The notes under the pieces: model-generated
What the model saw: only the letters and a program-made list of their open reading frames with translations
What the model was told of the DNA's origin: nothing
Database searches by the model: none
DNA from: Paralcaligenes sp039935015
GTDB lineage: Bacteria > Pseudomonadota > Gammaproteobacteria > Burkholderiales > Burkholderiaceae_B
DNA length: 23,698 bases
Direction: 5' to 3'
NCBI GenBank assembly: GCA_039935015.1
Contig: JBDTLC010000015.1
Span: 1 to 23,698 of the forward strand
Position numbers and translations under genes: made by a program
Shown here: positions 1 to 6,735 of the stretch, piece by piece
Numbering within the stretch: the stretch's first letter is position 1
Layout: each line of letters opens with the position of its first letter

Positions 1-933
1 CTCGCGCAGTTCGTCGCCCAAATAGGCGGCTATCGTGCGCATGCCGAAAAGGCCGGCCTCGGCTTCGGCGGCGCTGTTGTAATTGGTATTGGTGTTGACG
101 TCGTAGGTGTAGATTTCGCCGTGCGTATCGGTAATGAATTCAATGCCTGAAATGCCAATACCGTTATCGCCGATAAAGCGACGGTAACGTTCAATAATTG
201 GGTTACTGAACCCTTTGATGACCTGAAAGCGTGCTGCGACGGCCACAGGTGTTGCTTCTGCAACAGGGCAGAATGCGTCGCCCACTTGGCACACGTCAGC
301 GGGGCAAAGTTCGAAGCCAAGCGAGGTGTCGACGCGCACCGCGTACAGGAAGCGCCCACCCACGAATTCAACACGGGTGATGTAAGGCTCCGGAGAACGG
401 ATATATTCTTGAATCAGGGTTATGCCATCGATGGAATCTTCGAACGTGGGACTTTCAACATGGCTTTTCAAGGCTGCGACACTGTGAAACAGGTGCACGC
501 CAAGCCCCTTTCCGGCACGATTATGTTTCGTAATGAACGATCCACGCATCTTGCCTGCGGCGGCAACGATGTTGTCGTGACCCACTGCCGCAATAGTGTA
601 AGGCGTGCGAATGCCATAGTTTGCCAGCGCTGCATACTGCCCTATTTTGCTAACCTCAAGCTGCAATGCGCGGCTGTTATTGACCACTCGACGACCATGC
701 GACTCTAGCCACGCCAGCACCCCAGCGGTATATTCCGGGGCATAGCGATGGCCGCGACTATGCGACGAGGCGCTCATGCGGTTGTAAAACACGCCTTCTG
801 GCGGCACGCTGGAAAGATTCAGTAAGCCTTCGTTTAAAAACCACTCTTCGTAGGGCAGGTTAAGCTCGGCAAACGCAGTGCGTAGCGGCTCGACCCATAC
901 AGCATTTTCGTGAATCACATAAATTTTCGGCAT
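1..933 (-). CDS. ATP-grasp ligase, RimK-like (C-terminal end cut by window edge)
   Basis: The frame is open from ATG at 933 to the left edge (311 codons, no stop), so the gene is 3'-truncated by the window. The translation reads as an ATP-grasp carboxylate-amine ligase of the RimK/glutathione-synthetase type. It has NNSRALQLEVSK at about residues 85-96, a nucleotide-binding lysine region KHNRAGKGLGVHLF (136-149), the QEYI hinge (175-178) and the metal-binding tail GIEF...YDVNTNTNYN (263-286). Such enzymes couple ATP hydrolysis to joining a carboxylate and an amine through an acyl-phosphate. The substrate cannot be read from sequence. The protein is probably cytosolic, since no signal peptide or membrane segment is visible. 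The upstream region holds an inverted repeat at 1031-1052. Nothing links it to the sulfur or molybdenum genes further right. Family assignment is firm, specific function unknown. Confidence 0.85.
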   Translation of the reverse strand, partial: MPKIYVIHENAVWVEPLRTAFAELNLPYEEWFLNEGLLNLSSVPPEGVFYNRMSASSHSRGHRYAPEYTAGVLAWLESHGRRVVNNSRALQLEVSKIGQYAALANYGIRTPYTIAAVGHDNIVAAAGKMRGSFITKHNRAGKGLGVHLFHSVAALKSHVESPTFEDSIDGITLIQEYIRSPEPYITRVEFVGGRFLYAVRVDTSLGFELCPADVCQVGDAFCPVAEATPVAVAARFQVIKGFSNPIIERYRRFIGDNGIGISGIEFITDTHGEIYTYDVNTNTNYNSAAEAEAGLFGMRTIAAYLGDELRE

Positions 934-1030
934 GATCTTCTTTTAATAACGCGCAAGGCCCAAGCAGGCCCGTGCTAAATGAACCTCACCAGCATAACGA
1001 CCTAACCACCCGTTGAAAACGAAGCAATAT

Positions 1031-1052
1031 TCATATGGTTATCAACATATGA
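1031..1052. promoter_or_regulatory. Inverted repeat, candidate operator of the ATP-grasp gene
   Basis: TCATATG (1031-1037) and CATATGA (1046-1052) are exact reverse complements separated by 8 bases, about 100 bp upstream of the ATP-grasp start. Size and symmetry fit a dimeric regulator site. No regulator can be named from sequence alone. Confidence 0.3.
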
Positions 1053-1082
1053 TCTATAGGGTGTTTTTGCTTGCGCCTATAC

Positions 1083-1168
1083 ATGGCACCTACGAGAGGT
1101 GCCGCTACAAAAACGTTAACTGCCAAGATGGGTGCGTGAATGACGTAGCGGCAGCCCTTGTGGCTACC
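1083..1168. repeat. REP-like palindrome pair (inverted, BIME-like)
   Basis: A forward copy (TGGCACC-TACGAGA-GGTGCC followed by GCTACAA, 1084-1110) is followed after 34 bases by an inverted copy (1145-1168). The inverted copy reads on the other strand GGTAGCC-ACAA-GGGCTGCC followed by GCTAC. The two share GCCGCTAC / GTAGCGGC as their inner ends. This is the layout of paired REP elements. The same motif recurs at 6093-6156, 8447-8506, 15861-15890, 16237-16262 and 18521-18567. Confidence 0.7.
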
Positions 1169-1467
1169 AAAACCATAGACACCTGAAGCCCCTTATGCAA
1201 CATTACGCCCATCACCAATGCGCAAAGTTTCATTCAGACACAATTTTGGTCAAATGGAATAATGACAGCACGTCGAACGCGCTTACCGTACGTATGTCGT
1301 AATTTCATTTAAAACCACATCAAGTCCTTTTAATTTCGCACATTCGACATCACATTCAGAGCTTGCGGATCCCCACGGCAGTCCCTATTATCGCTCCAAC
1401 TCATTGCTCCACGGCGCTGATAAAGCCCACTTTCTGCCCAACGTAATCACCCTTGCCCCTGTCAACC

Positions 1468-2328
1468 ATGATTCCTCCCATCTACACCCTGATTGTCAGT
1501 ATCGGCTGTAGCGTCGCCGTGTCGGTGCTGCTGAAAGTCGCTCGTCAGCAAAGAATTGAAATCGGCCAGGCTATCGCCATCAACTACCTGATTGCGGCTG
1601 GTTTGTGCCTGTTCATTCTGCAGCCCAATCCGGCATCGCTGCTCAAGCCCAGTACGCCATGGTGGGTCCTGATCGCTCTTGGCGTGTTGCTACCCAGCAT
1701 ATTTCTCGCGATGGCGGGCGCCGTGAGGCATGCAGGCATCGTTTTAAGCGATGCCGCGCAGCGCCTGTCTCTATTTATCCCACTCATCGCTGCCTTCTTT
1801 CTCTTTGGCGAGGCGTCATCAACGAGCAAACTCATTGGCATTGCGACCGCGCTAATTGCTTTGGCCTGCCTGCTGATCCGTCCTCGAACGGCCGGCGACA
1901 ACCTCAACCTGCGTAAAACGGCGGCCCTGCTGCTATGCGTTTGGGTAGGCTACGGTACGATCGACATTCTGTTCAAACAACTCGCCAAAAGCGGCGCGGT
2001 ATTTTCCAGCAGCCTGTTCGCAACCTTTGTGCTTGCCGGTGTGCTCATGCTGTTGTATCTGACGATTCAACGCAGCTCGTGGAGCCTGCGCAACATCGTC
2101 GCTGGCCTGATCCTGGGCGTGCTCAACTTCGGCAATATCTATTTTTATATCCGTGCGCACCAGGTCTTTCCGCATAACCCAACGCTGGTGTTCTCAGCCA
2201 TGAACATCGGCGTAATTTCGCTGGGCACGTTGGTGGGTGCCGGTTTTTTCAAAGAAAAACTTTCCTGGATCAATGTACTGGGCATCGTGCTGGCCATTGG
2301 GGCCATTGTGATCCTCATCCCCAAATAG
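1468..2328 (+). CDS. EamA-family (DMT superfamily) membrane transporter
   Basis: The product is about 286 residues, almost entirely hydrophobic, with roughly ten predicted membrane helices and an internal two-fold pattern (halves about 1-140 and 150-286). That is the architecture of EamA/drug-metabolite transporters. Members export or import small metabolites across the inner membrane; the substrate is not predictable here. I chose ATG at 1468. The same frame is open back to TTG at 1453, but neither start has a clear Shine-Dalgarno sequence and the ATG gives a typical short N-terminus. The gene is convergent with the MFS transporter at 2341, with only 12 bp between stops and no visible terminator, so the transcripts may overlap at their 3' ends. 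Confidence 0.82.
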   Translation: MIPPIYTLIVSIGCSVAVSVLLKVARQQRIEIGQAIAINYLIAAGLCLFILQPNPASLLKPSTPWWVLIALGVLLPSIFLAMAGAVRHAGIVLSDAAQRLSLFIPLIAAFFLFGEASSTSKLIGIATALIALACLLIRPRTAGDNLNLRKTAALLLCVWVGYGTIDILFKQLAKSGAVFSSSLFATFVLAGVLMLLYLTIQRSSWSLRNIVAGLILGVLNFGNIYFYIRAHQVFPHNPTLVFSAMNIGVISLGTLVGAGFFKEKLSWINVLGIVLAIGAIVILIPK

Positions 2329-2340
2329 CGCACACGCAAG

Positions 2341-3663
2341 CTAGCTCGAGGCGGGCACACCTTCACCCTGGCCTTCGACCACGTTGGGCGGCGCTACCGG
2401 CGACGGATCTCTGGAAATGTCGTGGCTCACATCAACCCTGGGGTCCAGCACCCCCATCGCAGCGGGTGAGCTTTGCAGGCTGCCCGGCATGGGCACAAAG
2501 CTGGTTGGCGCATCGTCACTGCGATGCTTGCCTGTCACCTTCCCCGGATGGACCAAGACAATCATCACGACGGCACAGAGCGACACAAATACATAAAACA
2601 TGTCCGAGCTCACGCCACGCATCAGGGCACCCACCACCATGGGGCCTATGCAGGCTCCTACCCCATAGGCCATCAGCAAAATAGCACTTAAACCCACCCG
2701 GCGTTGCGGCTCGATATTGTCATTGGCAAACGCTGCGCCCAGGGGGTACATCGTGAACTGTATCACTCCGTAGGCGGCCGAGAAACACAGCAAAGCCCAA
2801 TACGGAAACTGCCACCAGCCCCATAAAGGGATAGTCACCAGCAACAGCAAGAACGCATTGGCACGGATCAGCGCTGCGCGGTTAAGCCTGTCGGCCAACC
2901 ACCCCATGGGCCACTGCGCCAGCAGGCCTGCGGCCACGGCGGTCGCCAGATACACAGCGACATGGTCGCTGGACAAACCCGCCTTGGCGGCATATACCGG
3001 TGCCAGGCCATAGAAGGCGCCGTTGATATTCCCCGTGACAAAAAATACCAACAGAGACATCGGCACACGTGCCAGGTAATACTTGATCATGAGAGGCGCA
3101 GGCAACTGCACCGCCGGATGAGTGCGTCCGGTCAAGGCAACCGGCACCAGGCACAAAGCGGTGCTCATGGCAACCAACACTAGCGGCTCGTAATTCAGGA
3201 ACGGAAACAGGGTGATGGCCAACTGCCCTAATACGGTACCAAGGCCCGAAAACACCATATAGAATGCAAAAACGCGACCACGCAGATGATTTTCAGTCTG
3301 TTCATTAAGCCAGCTTTCAATCACCATGAATTGCGTGACCATGACAATGCCGGCGACAAAACGACAGGCCAGCCACACCCATAAATTGTCAACCAGCGAC
3401 TGAATCAGCACCGTAACCGTGACTATCGCCGCGCTGGCCACATAGGCGCGAATATGGCCAACCCGGATGATAAGTTGATGGCCGATCCGGGCGCCAAAGA
3501 CCAAACCCAGGTAATACGCCGCAATGACCGCCCCCACCCAGATCTCGGACACAGACGTGGCGGTAAAGCGCAAGCCCACATAGGTGTTGAACAGGCCCGC
3601 GCCCAACTGCAGTAAAAGCGTCGCAATGTACAACGAAAAAAACGAAGCGACCGAACTAAACAT
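2341..3663 (-). CDS. MFS transporter, YcaD-like
   Basis: A 440-residue polytopic protein with about twelve hydrophobic helices in residues 1-370. The composition resembles the YcaD-type major facilitator group: N-terminal GLFNTYVGLR, the stretch FMVIESWLNEQ (about 131-141), and AQWPMGWLADRLNR (about 248-261), which matches an MFS loop motif. It should be an inner-membrane proton-coupled transporter of unknown substrate. After the last helix comes a hydrophilic tail of roughly 65 residues rich in Pro, Ser and Asp (about 375-440). It is probably disordered and longer than I would expect for this group. The ATG at 3663 is followed directly by the first helix. The gene lies just downstream of, and on the same strand as, the peroxiredoxin gene. 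Confidence 0.82.
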   Translation of the reverse strand: MFSSVASFFSLYIATLLLQLGAGLFNTYVGLRFTATSVSEIWVGAVIAAYYLGLVFGARIGHQLIIRVGHIRAYVASAAIVTVTVLIQSLVDNLWVWLACRFVAGIVMVTQFMVIESWLNEQTENHLRGRVFAFYMVFSGLGTVLGQLAITLFPFLNYEPLVLVAMSTALCLVPVALTGRTHPAVQLPAPLMIKYYLARVPMSLLVFFVTGNINGAFYGLAPVYAAKAGLSSDHVAVYLATAVAAGLLAQWPMGWLADRLNRAALIRANAFLLLLVTIPLWGWWQFPYWALLCFSAAYGVIQFTMYPLGAAFANDNIEPQRRVGLSAILLMAYGVGACIGPMVVGALMRGVSSDMFYVFVSLCAVVMIVLVHPGKVTGKHRSDDAPTSFVPMPGSLQSSPAAMGVLDPRVDVSHDISRDPSPVAPPNVVEGQGEGVPASS

Positions 3664-3699
3664 AAGTGTGCGTGGTCATGGGATCAGCGCAATATATCC

Positions 3700-4203
3700 T
3701 TAAAGCTGGCCCAGCAGCGTTGCCGCATCGCTCACCTTAAGTCCAGTACCTTCCTCGAGGTTAAGCTGCTTGACCACCCCATCTTTCAAAATCGCTGAAA
3801 ATCGCCGCGACCGCACGCCCAGACCGTGGTCGGACAAGTCCAAATCCAGACCCAGCTTGCGCGTCCATTCGGCACTGCCGTCGGCCAACATTCTCACCCG
3901 GCCGTTTGCGCCCTGTTCGCGGCCCCAGGCACCCATCACAAACGGGTCATTGACGGACACGCACCAGACCTCATCGACCCCTTTGGCTTTGAGCTTGTCG
4001 CTTAATTCGAGGAAGCCCGGCAGATGCTTATTGGAGCATGTGGGCGTGAAGGCGCCTGGCACTACGCACAAGGCAATTGTTTTACCTTTGGTCAGATCGG
4101 CCACCTTGAAGCTGTTCGGCCCCAATTTGCAACCTGCCGTCTCTGTTTCGATAAATTCAGTCAATGTGGCGTCGGGGACGCGATCACCTACTTTTATAGT
4201 CAT
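3700..4203 (-). CDS. Peroxiredoxin, Prx5-like (AhpC/TSA superfamily)
   Basis: A 167-residue protein matching the atypical Prx5 group, which reduces H2O2 and organic hydroperoxides through a peroxidatic cysteine. The signature PGAFTPTCS spans residues 49-57, with the peroxidatic Cys at 56. PGAFTPTCS, VNDPFVMGAWG (about 84-94) and the end-of-domain RSRRFSAILKDG are typical of the family. Length is normal. The start ATG at 4203 is preceded by a strong ribosome site, AAGGAGTAATTAA. No signal peptide is seen, so it is probably cytosolic. Its partner reductant (glutaredoxin or glutathione) is not encoded next to it. The family call is secure; the physiological substrate is not known. Confidence 0.92.
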   Translation of the reverse strand: MTIKVGDRVPDATLTEFIETETAGCKLGPNSFKVADLTKGKTIALCVVPGAFTPTCSNKHLPGFLELSDKLKAKGVDEVWCVSVNDPFVMGAWGREQGANGRVRMLADGSAEWTRKLGLDLDLSDHGLGVRSRRFSAILKDGVVKQLNLEEGTGLKVSDAATLLGQL

Positions 4204-4236
4204 TTAATTACTCCTTGCTAGCAATGAATACCACTT

Positions 4237-4286
4237 GCCTTCGTGTGAAGGCTGGAACTTGTAATCATACGACGTTGTCAATGATT
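4237..4286. promoter_or_regulatory. Two small inverted repeats in the peroxiredoxin/secreted-protein intergenic region
   Basis: GCCTTC-GTGT-GAAGGC (4237-4252) is a perfect 6-bp hairpin close to the peroxiredoxin start. AATCAT (4263-4268) and ATGATT (4281-4286) form a second inverted repeat with a 12-base spacer. They may be operator or leader structures for the divergent genes. Neither matches an OxyR-type site that I recognise. Confidence 0.25.
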
Positions 4287-4434
4287 ATGCCGCTGTACAA
4301 AAAAGCCTATTACAGCAGCGTTCGTGTCGAAACATTTTCACACGCTTATTTCACGAATTGGTAATGCTTGTCGAGCAAAATGGTAACCATCGCTCGCAAG
4401 CAAACCTGCACCGTCTTTTCACAGGGAGTTCAAT

Positions 4435-4827
4435 GTGATACTACCTAAGCTTTCAGCCGCTATTTTATCCATGTCCTTGCTAGGCAGCGCGTATGCCGCC
4501 CCGAATGCAGACCCTGACACGTCGCTGGATCAATGGGTCGTCATGTCCGGCGCTACGAACGGCGCAGCCGATGCCCTGGGCGCCAGCGAAGAAGACCTGA
4601 GCAAACATCGCAGTACCGCCCGGGCACACCTGACACGTTATGCGACAGAGCATGGCGCACAGATCGAGCAATTCGAAGCCTTGTTCGATCGCGGCATGAT
4701 AGAAGGTAAAAAACTGGTCGCGGGCCGCGTAAACCTGGCGAGTGTGAAGGGGCAAAACGCAATCAGCGGCTTTCATCACGACATCAGTATCGACTACCAG
4801 GCGGTCAAAGACGCGCTCGACACCTGA
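4435..4827 (+). CDS. Small secreted protein of unknown function
   Basis: A 130-residue product with a clear Sec signal peptide (Lys-5, hydrophobic run, SAYA-AP cleavage near residue 21), hence periplasmic. The mature part is about 109 residues, mostly polar and helical-looking, with no cysteine, haem motif or family signature that I recognise. The start is GTG at 4435. An ATG two bases earlier is out of frame and meets TGA at once (ATGTGA), while GGGAG sits 7 bases before the GTG. The gene lies 58 bp upstream of moaC on the same strand with no visible terminator between, so it may be read together with the Moco genes. I do not assign a function. Confidence 0.7.
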   Translation: MILPKLSAAILSMSLLGSAYAAPNADPDTSLDQWVVMSGATNGAADALGASEEDLSKHRSTARAHLTRYATEHGAQIEQFEALFDRGMIEGKKLVAGRVNLASVKGQNAISGFHHDISIDYQAVKDALDT

Positions 4828-4885
4828 CCCGACTAGCGCCTATTGCGTATATCATAGGGTTATGGCATTTTTTTGACCCTGGCCC

Positions 4886-5383
4886 ATGACCGAAAACCAA
4901 ACATCCGACCTGACCCTCAGCCACCTAGACGAATCCGGACAAATCCGGATGGTGGACGTAAGCAGCAAAACTCCCACTCAGCGCACCGCGATCGCAGCAG
5001 GCCGGGTTTGCATGAGTTCTGCGGCCTATCATCTTCTTATGGCACAAGAAAACGGCAAAGGAGAGGTACTTAATACCGCTCGAGTCGCTGGCGTACTGGC
5101 TGCCAAACGCTGCGCCGAACTTATCCCGCTGTGCCACAGTTTGCCGCTCAGCTTCGCGGGCATAGAATTTTTTCTTAATGACGCAGATCACGCTATCACC
5201 ATTAAGGCCACATGTCGCACCGACTACAAAACCGGCGTCGAAATGGAAGCCATGACAGCCTGCAGCATCGCTGCGCTAACGATCTACGACATGTGCAAGG
5301 CGGCCGACAAAGGCATCGTTCTGGAGTCCATCCGGCTCGACTACAAATCTGGAGGTAAAAGCGGTGAGTGGCGCAGAAATTAA
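4886..5383 (+). CDS. moaC: MoaC, cyclic pyranopterin monophosphate synthase
   Basis: The 165-residue product carries the full MoaC signature: LIPLCHSLPL (79-88, catalytic His84), GVEMEAMTACSIAALTIYDMCKA (117-139, with Asp135 and Lys138) and the C-terminal KSGGKSGEW (154-162). MoaC acts with MoaA in the first step of Moco synthesis, converting the GTP-derived cyclic intermediate to cyclic pyranopterin monophosphate in the cytosol. Length is normal. The ATG at 4886 has only a weak ribosome site. The 3' end overlaps moaD by 20 bp, so the two are almost certainly co-transcribed and translationally coupled. Its partner gene moaA is about 13 kb away on the other strand (18583-19668), on the far side of the sox cluster. 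Confidence 0.97.
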   Translation: MTENQTSDLTLSHLDESGQIRMVDVSSKTPTQRTAIAAGRVCMSSAAYHLLMAQENGKGEVLNTARVAGVLAAKRCAELIPLCHSLPLSFAGIEFFLNDADHAITIKATCRTDYKTGVEMEAMTACSIAALTIYDMCKAADKGIVLESIRLDYKSGGKSGEWRRN

Positions 5384-5615
5384 GGTTTTGTACTTTGCTC
5401 AAGTGGCAGAACTGACCCGCACCCGCCAAGAAGCTTGGCCGCTGGCGGCAGCCATCAGCGGAGCCGACTGGCTGATCCAGCTTGAATCCCGCTACCCTCA
5501 GCTTGCACCTGCCAGGCGCCTGAAGCTGGCCGTCAACCAATATCACATTCCGCACGAACACCTGATCCAGCCCGGCGACGAGGTTGCGGTTTTCGAGCCG
5601 GTGACCGGGGGCTAG
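5364..5615 (+). CDS. moaD: MoaD, molybdopterin synthase sulfur-carrier subunit
   Basis: An 83-residue ubiquitin-fold protein ending in the invariant Gly-Gly (82-83), which is adenylated and then thiocarboxylated to carry the sulfurs of the dithiolene. Segments IKVLYFAQVAELT near the start and PGDEVAVFEPVTGG at the end are typical. It forms the small subunit of MPT synthase with MoaE, whose gene follows directly. The start is GTG at 5364, inside the end of moaC, with GGAGG at 5351-5355 at good spacing. No adenylating MoeB homologue is present in the window, so that activity must be encoded elsewhere. Confidence 0.95.
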   Translation: MSGAEIKVLYFAQVAELTRTRQEAWPLAAAISGADWLIQLESRYPQLAPARRLKLAVNQYHIPHEHLIQPGDEVAVFEPVTGG

Positions 5616-5619
5616 CATC

Positions 5620-6081
5620 GTGGTTATCGTTCAAGAAGCCGACTTCAACGCCGCCGACCTGCTCGCGCAGTTGCGCGAGCGTCAAGCGGCGGGCGCCATC
5701 GTCACCTTCACAGGTTATGTGCGCGACTATGCCGAAAATGCAACAACCCAGACGCTGTTCCTAGAGCACTATCCAGGCATGTGCGAACGTGAAATCGACA
5801 CCATTTGCGCCACAGCGCAAGCCCGCTGGAACGCACTGGAAACACTGGTGGTGCATCGCGTGGGGCGCTTGCAGCATAAAGAACAAATTGTTTTTGTAGC
5901 GGTCGCCAGCGCTCATCGCGGTAATGCCTTCAGAGCCTGCGAATATATTATTGACGCTTTAAAAACCCGCGCGCCCTTCTGGAAGCGTGAAACATTGGGC
6001 AGCGGTGAAAGCTTCTGGGTGCAGCAGCACAGCACCGACGCCGATAAAACGGCGCAATGGGACACACCACCCGCCACCTGA
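5620..6081 (+). CDS. moaE: MoaE, molybdopterin synthase catalytic subunit
   Basis: The 153-residue product has the MoaE hallmarks: GAIVTFTGYVRD (25-36), LEHYPGM (48-54), VAVASAHRGNAFRACEYIIDALK (93-115) and APFWKRE (118-124). The catalytic lysines would be Lys115 and Lys122. It inserts sulfur from MoaD thiocarboxylate into cyclic pyranopterin monophosphate to give molybdopterin. It starts with GTG at 5620, four bases after the moaD stop, in the tight moaC-moaD-moaE arrangement. A paired REP-like palindrome lies directly downstream (6093-6156), separating it from moaB. Confidence 0.96.
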   Translation: MVIVQEADFNAADLLAQLRERQAAGAIVTFTGYVRDYAENATTQTLFLEHYPGMCEREIDTICATAQARWNALETLVVHRVGRLQHKEQIVFVAVASAHRGNAFRACEYIIDALKTRAPFWKRETLGSGESFWVQQHSTDADKTAQWDTPPAT

Positions 6082-6092
6082 ATTCCGTTGAA

Positions 6093-6156
6093 GCGGCACC
6101 CCTCGTGGGTGCCACTTATGCAAGAAAGCCATGGCAGCCACAAGGGCTGCCGCGAC
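6093..6156. repeat. REP-like palindrome pair between moaE and moaB
   Basis: An inverted copy (GCGGCACCCC-TCGT-GGGTGCCAC, 6093-6115) is followed by a forward copy (ATGGCAGCC-ACAA-GGGCTGCCGC, 6131-6154). This is the same family as the pair at 1083-1168, in opposite relative arrangement. It lies inside a co-directional Moco gene row, so it may act as an mRNA-stabilising or partial-termination structure after moaCDE. Confidence 0.7.
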
Positions 6157-6203
6157 ATCAAGACCACTACGTTAAGACTACCACCCCAATCCCGGAACGC
6201 GAC

Positions 6204-6725
6204 ATGAGCAAAGCATCTGCTGACAAACCCAAAGCTGTACTGAACTGCGCAGTCCTGACAATATCGGACTCGCGTACAACCGCCGATGATAGCTCTGGTG
6301 ATTATCTGGCAGAACGGCTGCAAGCAAGCGGCCATTGCTGCACCCGACGCGCGATCTGCAGCGGCAATCTGTACCAAATTCGCCGCACTCTCAGCGACTG
6401 GATTGCCGACGAACAAATACACGTGATTATCACCAATGGCGGGACGGGCTATACACATCAGAAGTCCACCGCAGCGGCCATCACGCCGCTACTCGACAAC
6501 ACCATCTCGGGCTTTGGCGAATTGTTCCGACACCTATCCTATCTTGAAATCGGCAGTTCTTCGCTACAATCTGATGCCTTTGCCGGCTCGGCCAACAATA
6601 CCCTGGTTTTCTGCGTACCCGGATCCACGGGCGCCTGCAAAACCGCCTGGGAGGGCATTATCGGCCAGCAGCTCGACAGCACCCACCGCCCCTGCAATTT
6701 TGCCAGCCACTATCAAAACCGTTAA
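6204..6725 (+). CDS. moaB: MoaB/MogA-type molybdopterin adenylyltransferase-like protein
   Basis: A 173-residue MoCF-domain protein. AVLTISDSRT (16-25), TNGGTG (77-82), GFGELFRHLSYLEIGSSSLQSDAFAG (103-128) and LVFCVPGSTGACKTAWE (134-150) align with the MoaB group rather than the longer MogA. This family binds molybdopterin and adenylates it before molybdate insertion by MoeA. The frame is open upstream to 6057, but that region is repeat DNA; ATG at 6204 matches the family N-terminus and length. Odd point: the family has Asp five residues after GGTG (GGTG-x4-Asp), whereas this protein has Lys87 there. That Asp is catalytic in MogA/Cnx1G-type enzymes, so adenylation activity is doubtful. The next gene, moeA, begins 10 bp downstream. 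Confidence 0.88.
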   Translation: MSKASADKPKAVLNCAVLTISDSRTTADDSSGDYLAERLQASGHCCTRRAICSGNLYQIRRTLSDWIADEQIHVIITNGGTGYTHQKSTAAAITPLLDNTISGFGELFRHLSYLEIGSSSLQSDAFAGSANNTLVFCVPGSTGACKTAWEGIIGQQLDSTHRPCNFASHYQNR

Positions 6726-6735
6726 AGCCCACTAT

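Larger units (their letters stand above)
934..1467. other. Gene-free stretch upstream of the ATP-grasp and EamA genes
   Basis: About 530 bp between divergent genes, with no convincing ORF or RNA gene. It contains an inverted repeat (1031-1052) near the ATP-grasp gene and a head-to-head pair of REP-like palindromes (1083-1168). From 1170 to 1467 I see only unstructured sequence that should carry the EamA promoter; I cannot place -35/-10 boxes with confidence. Confidence 0.6.

Noticed and set aside
286..708. 140-codon open frame on the + strand
   Set aside because: It lies antisense inside the ATP-grasp gene, which has clear family motifs on the - strand, and has no recognisable domain.
934..1200. 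CRISPR-like array from repeated palindromes
   Set aside because: Only two copies, in opposite orientation, with no regular spacers and no cas genes.
4828..4885. Possible Moco riboswitch before moaC
   Set aside because: The gap is only 58 bp with no extended pairing, too short for that riboswitch class.
6057..6203. Upstream extension of the moaB frame
   Set aside because: This part is the end of moaE plus a REP-like palindrome pair; the ATG at 6204 gives the normal MoaB N-terminus.
6436..6735. 100-codon extension of the moeA frame
   Set aside because: It runs through moaB coding sequence in another frame; MoeA homology begins at ATG 6736.
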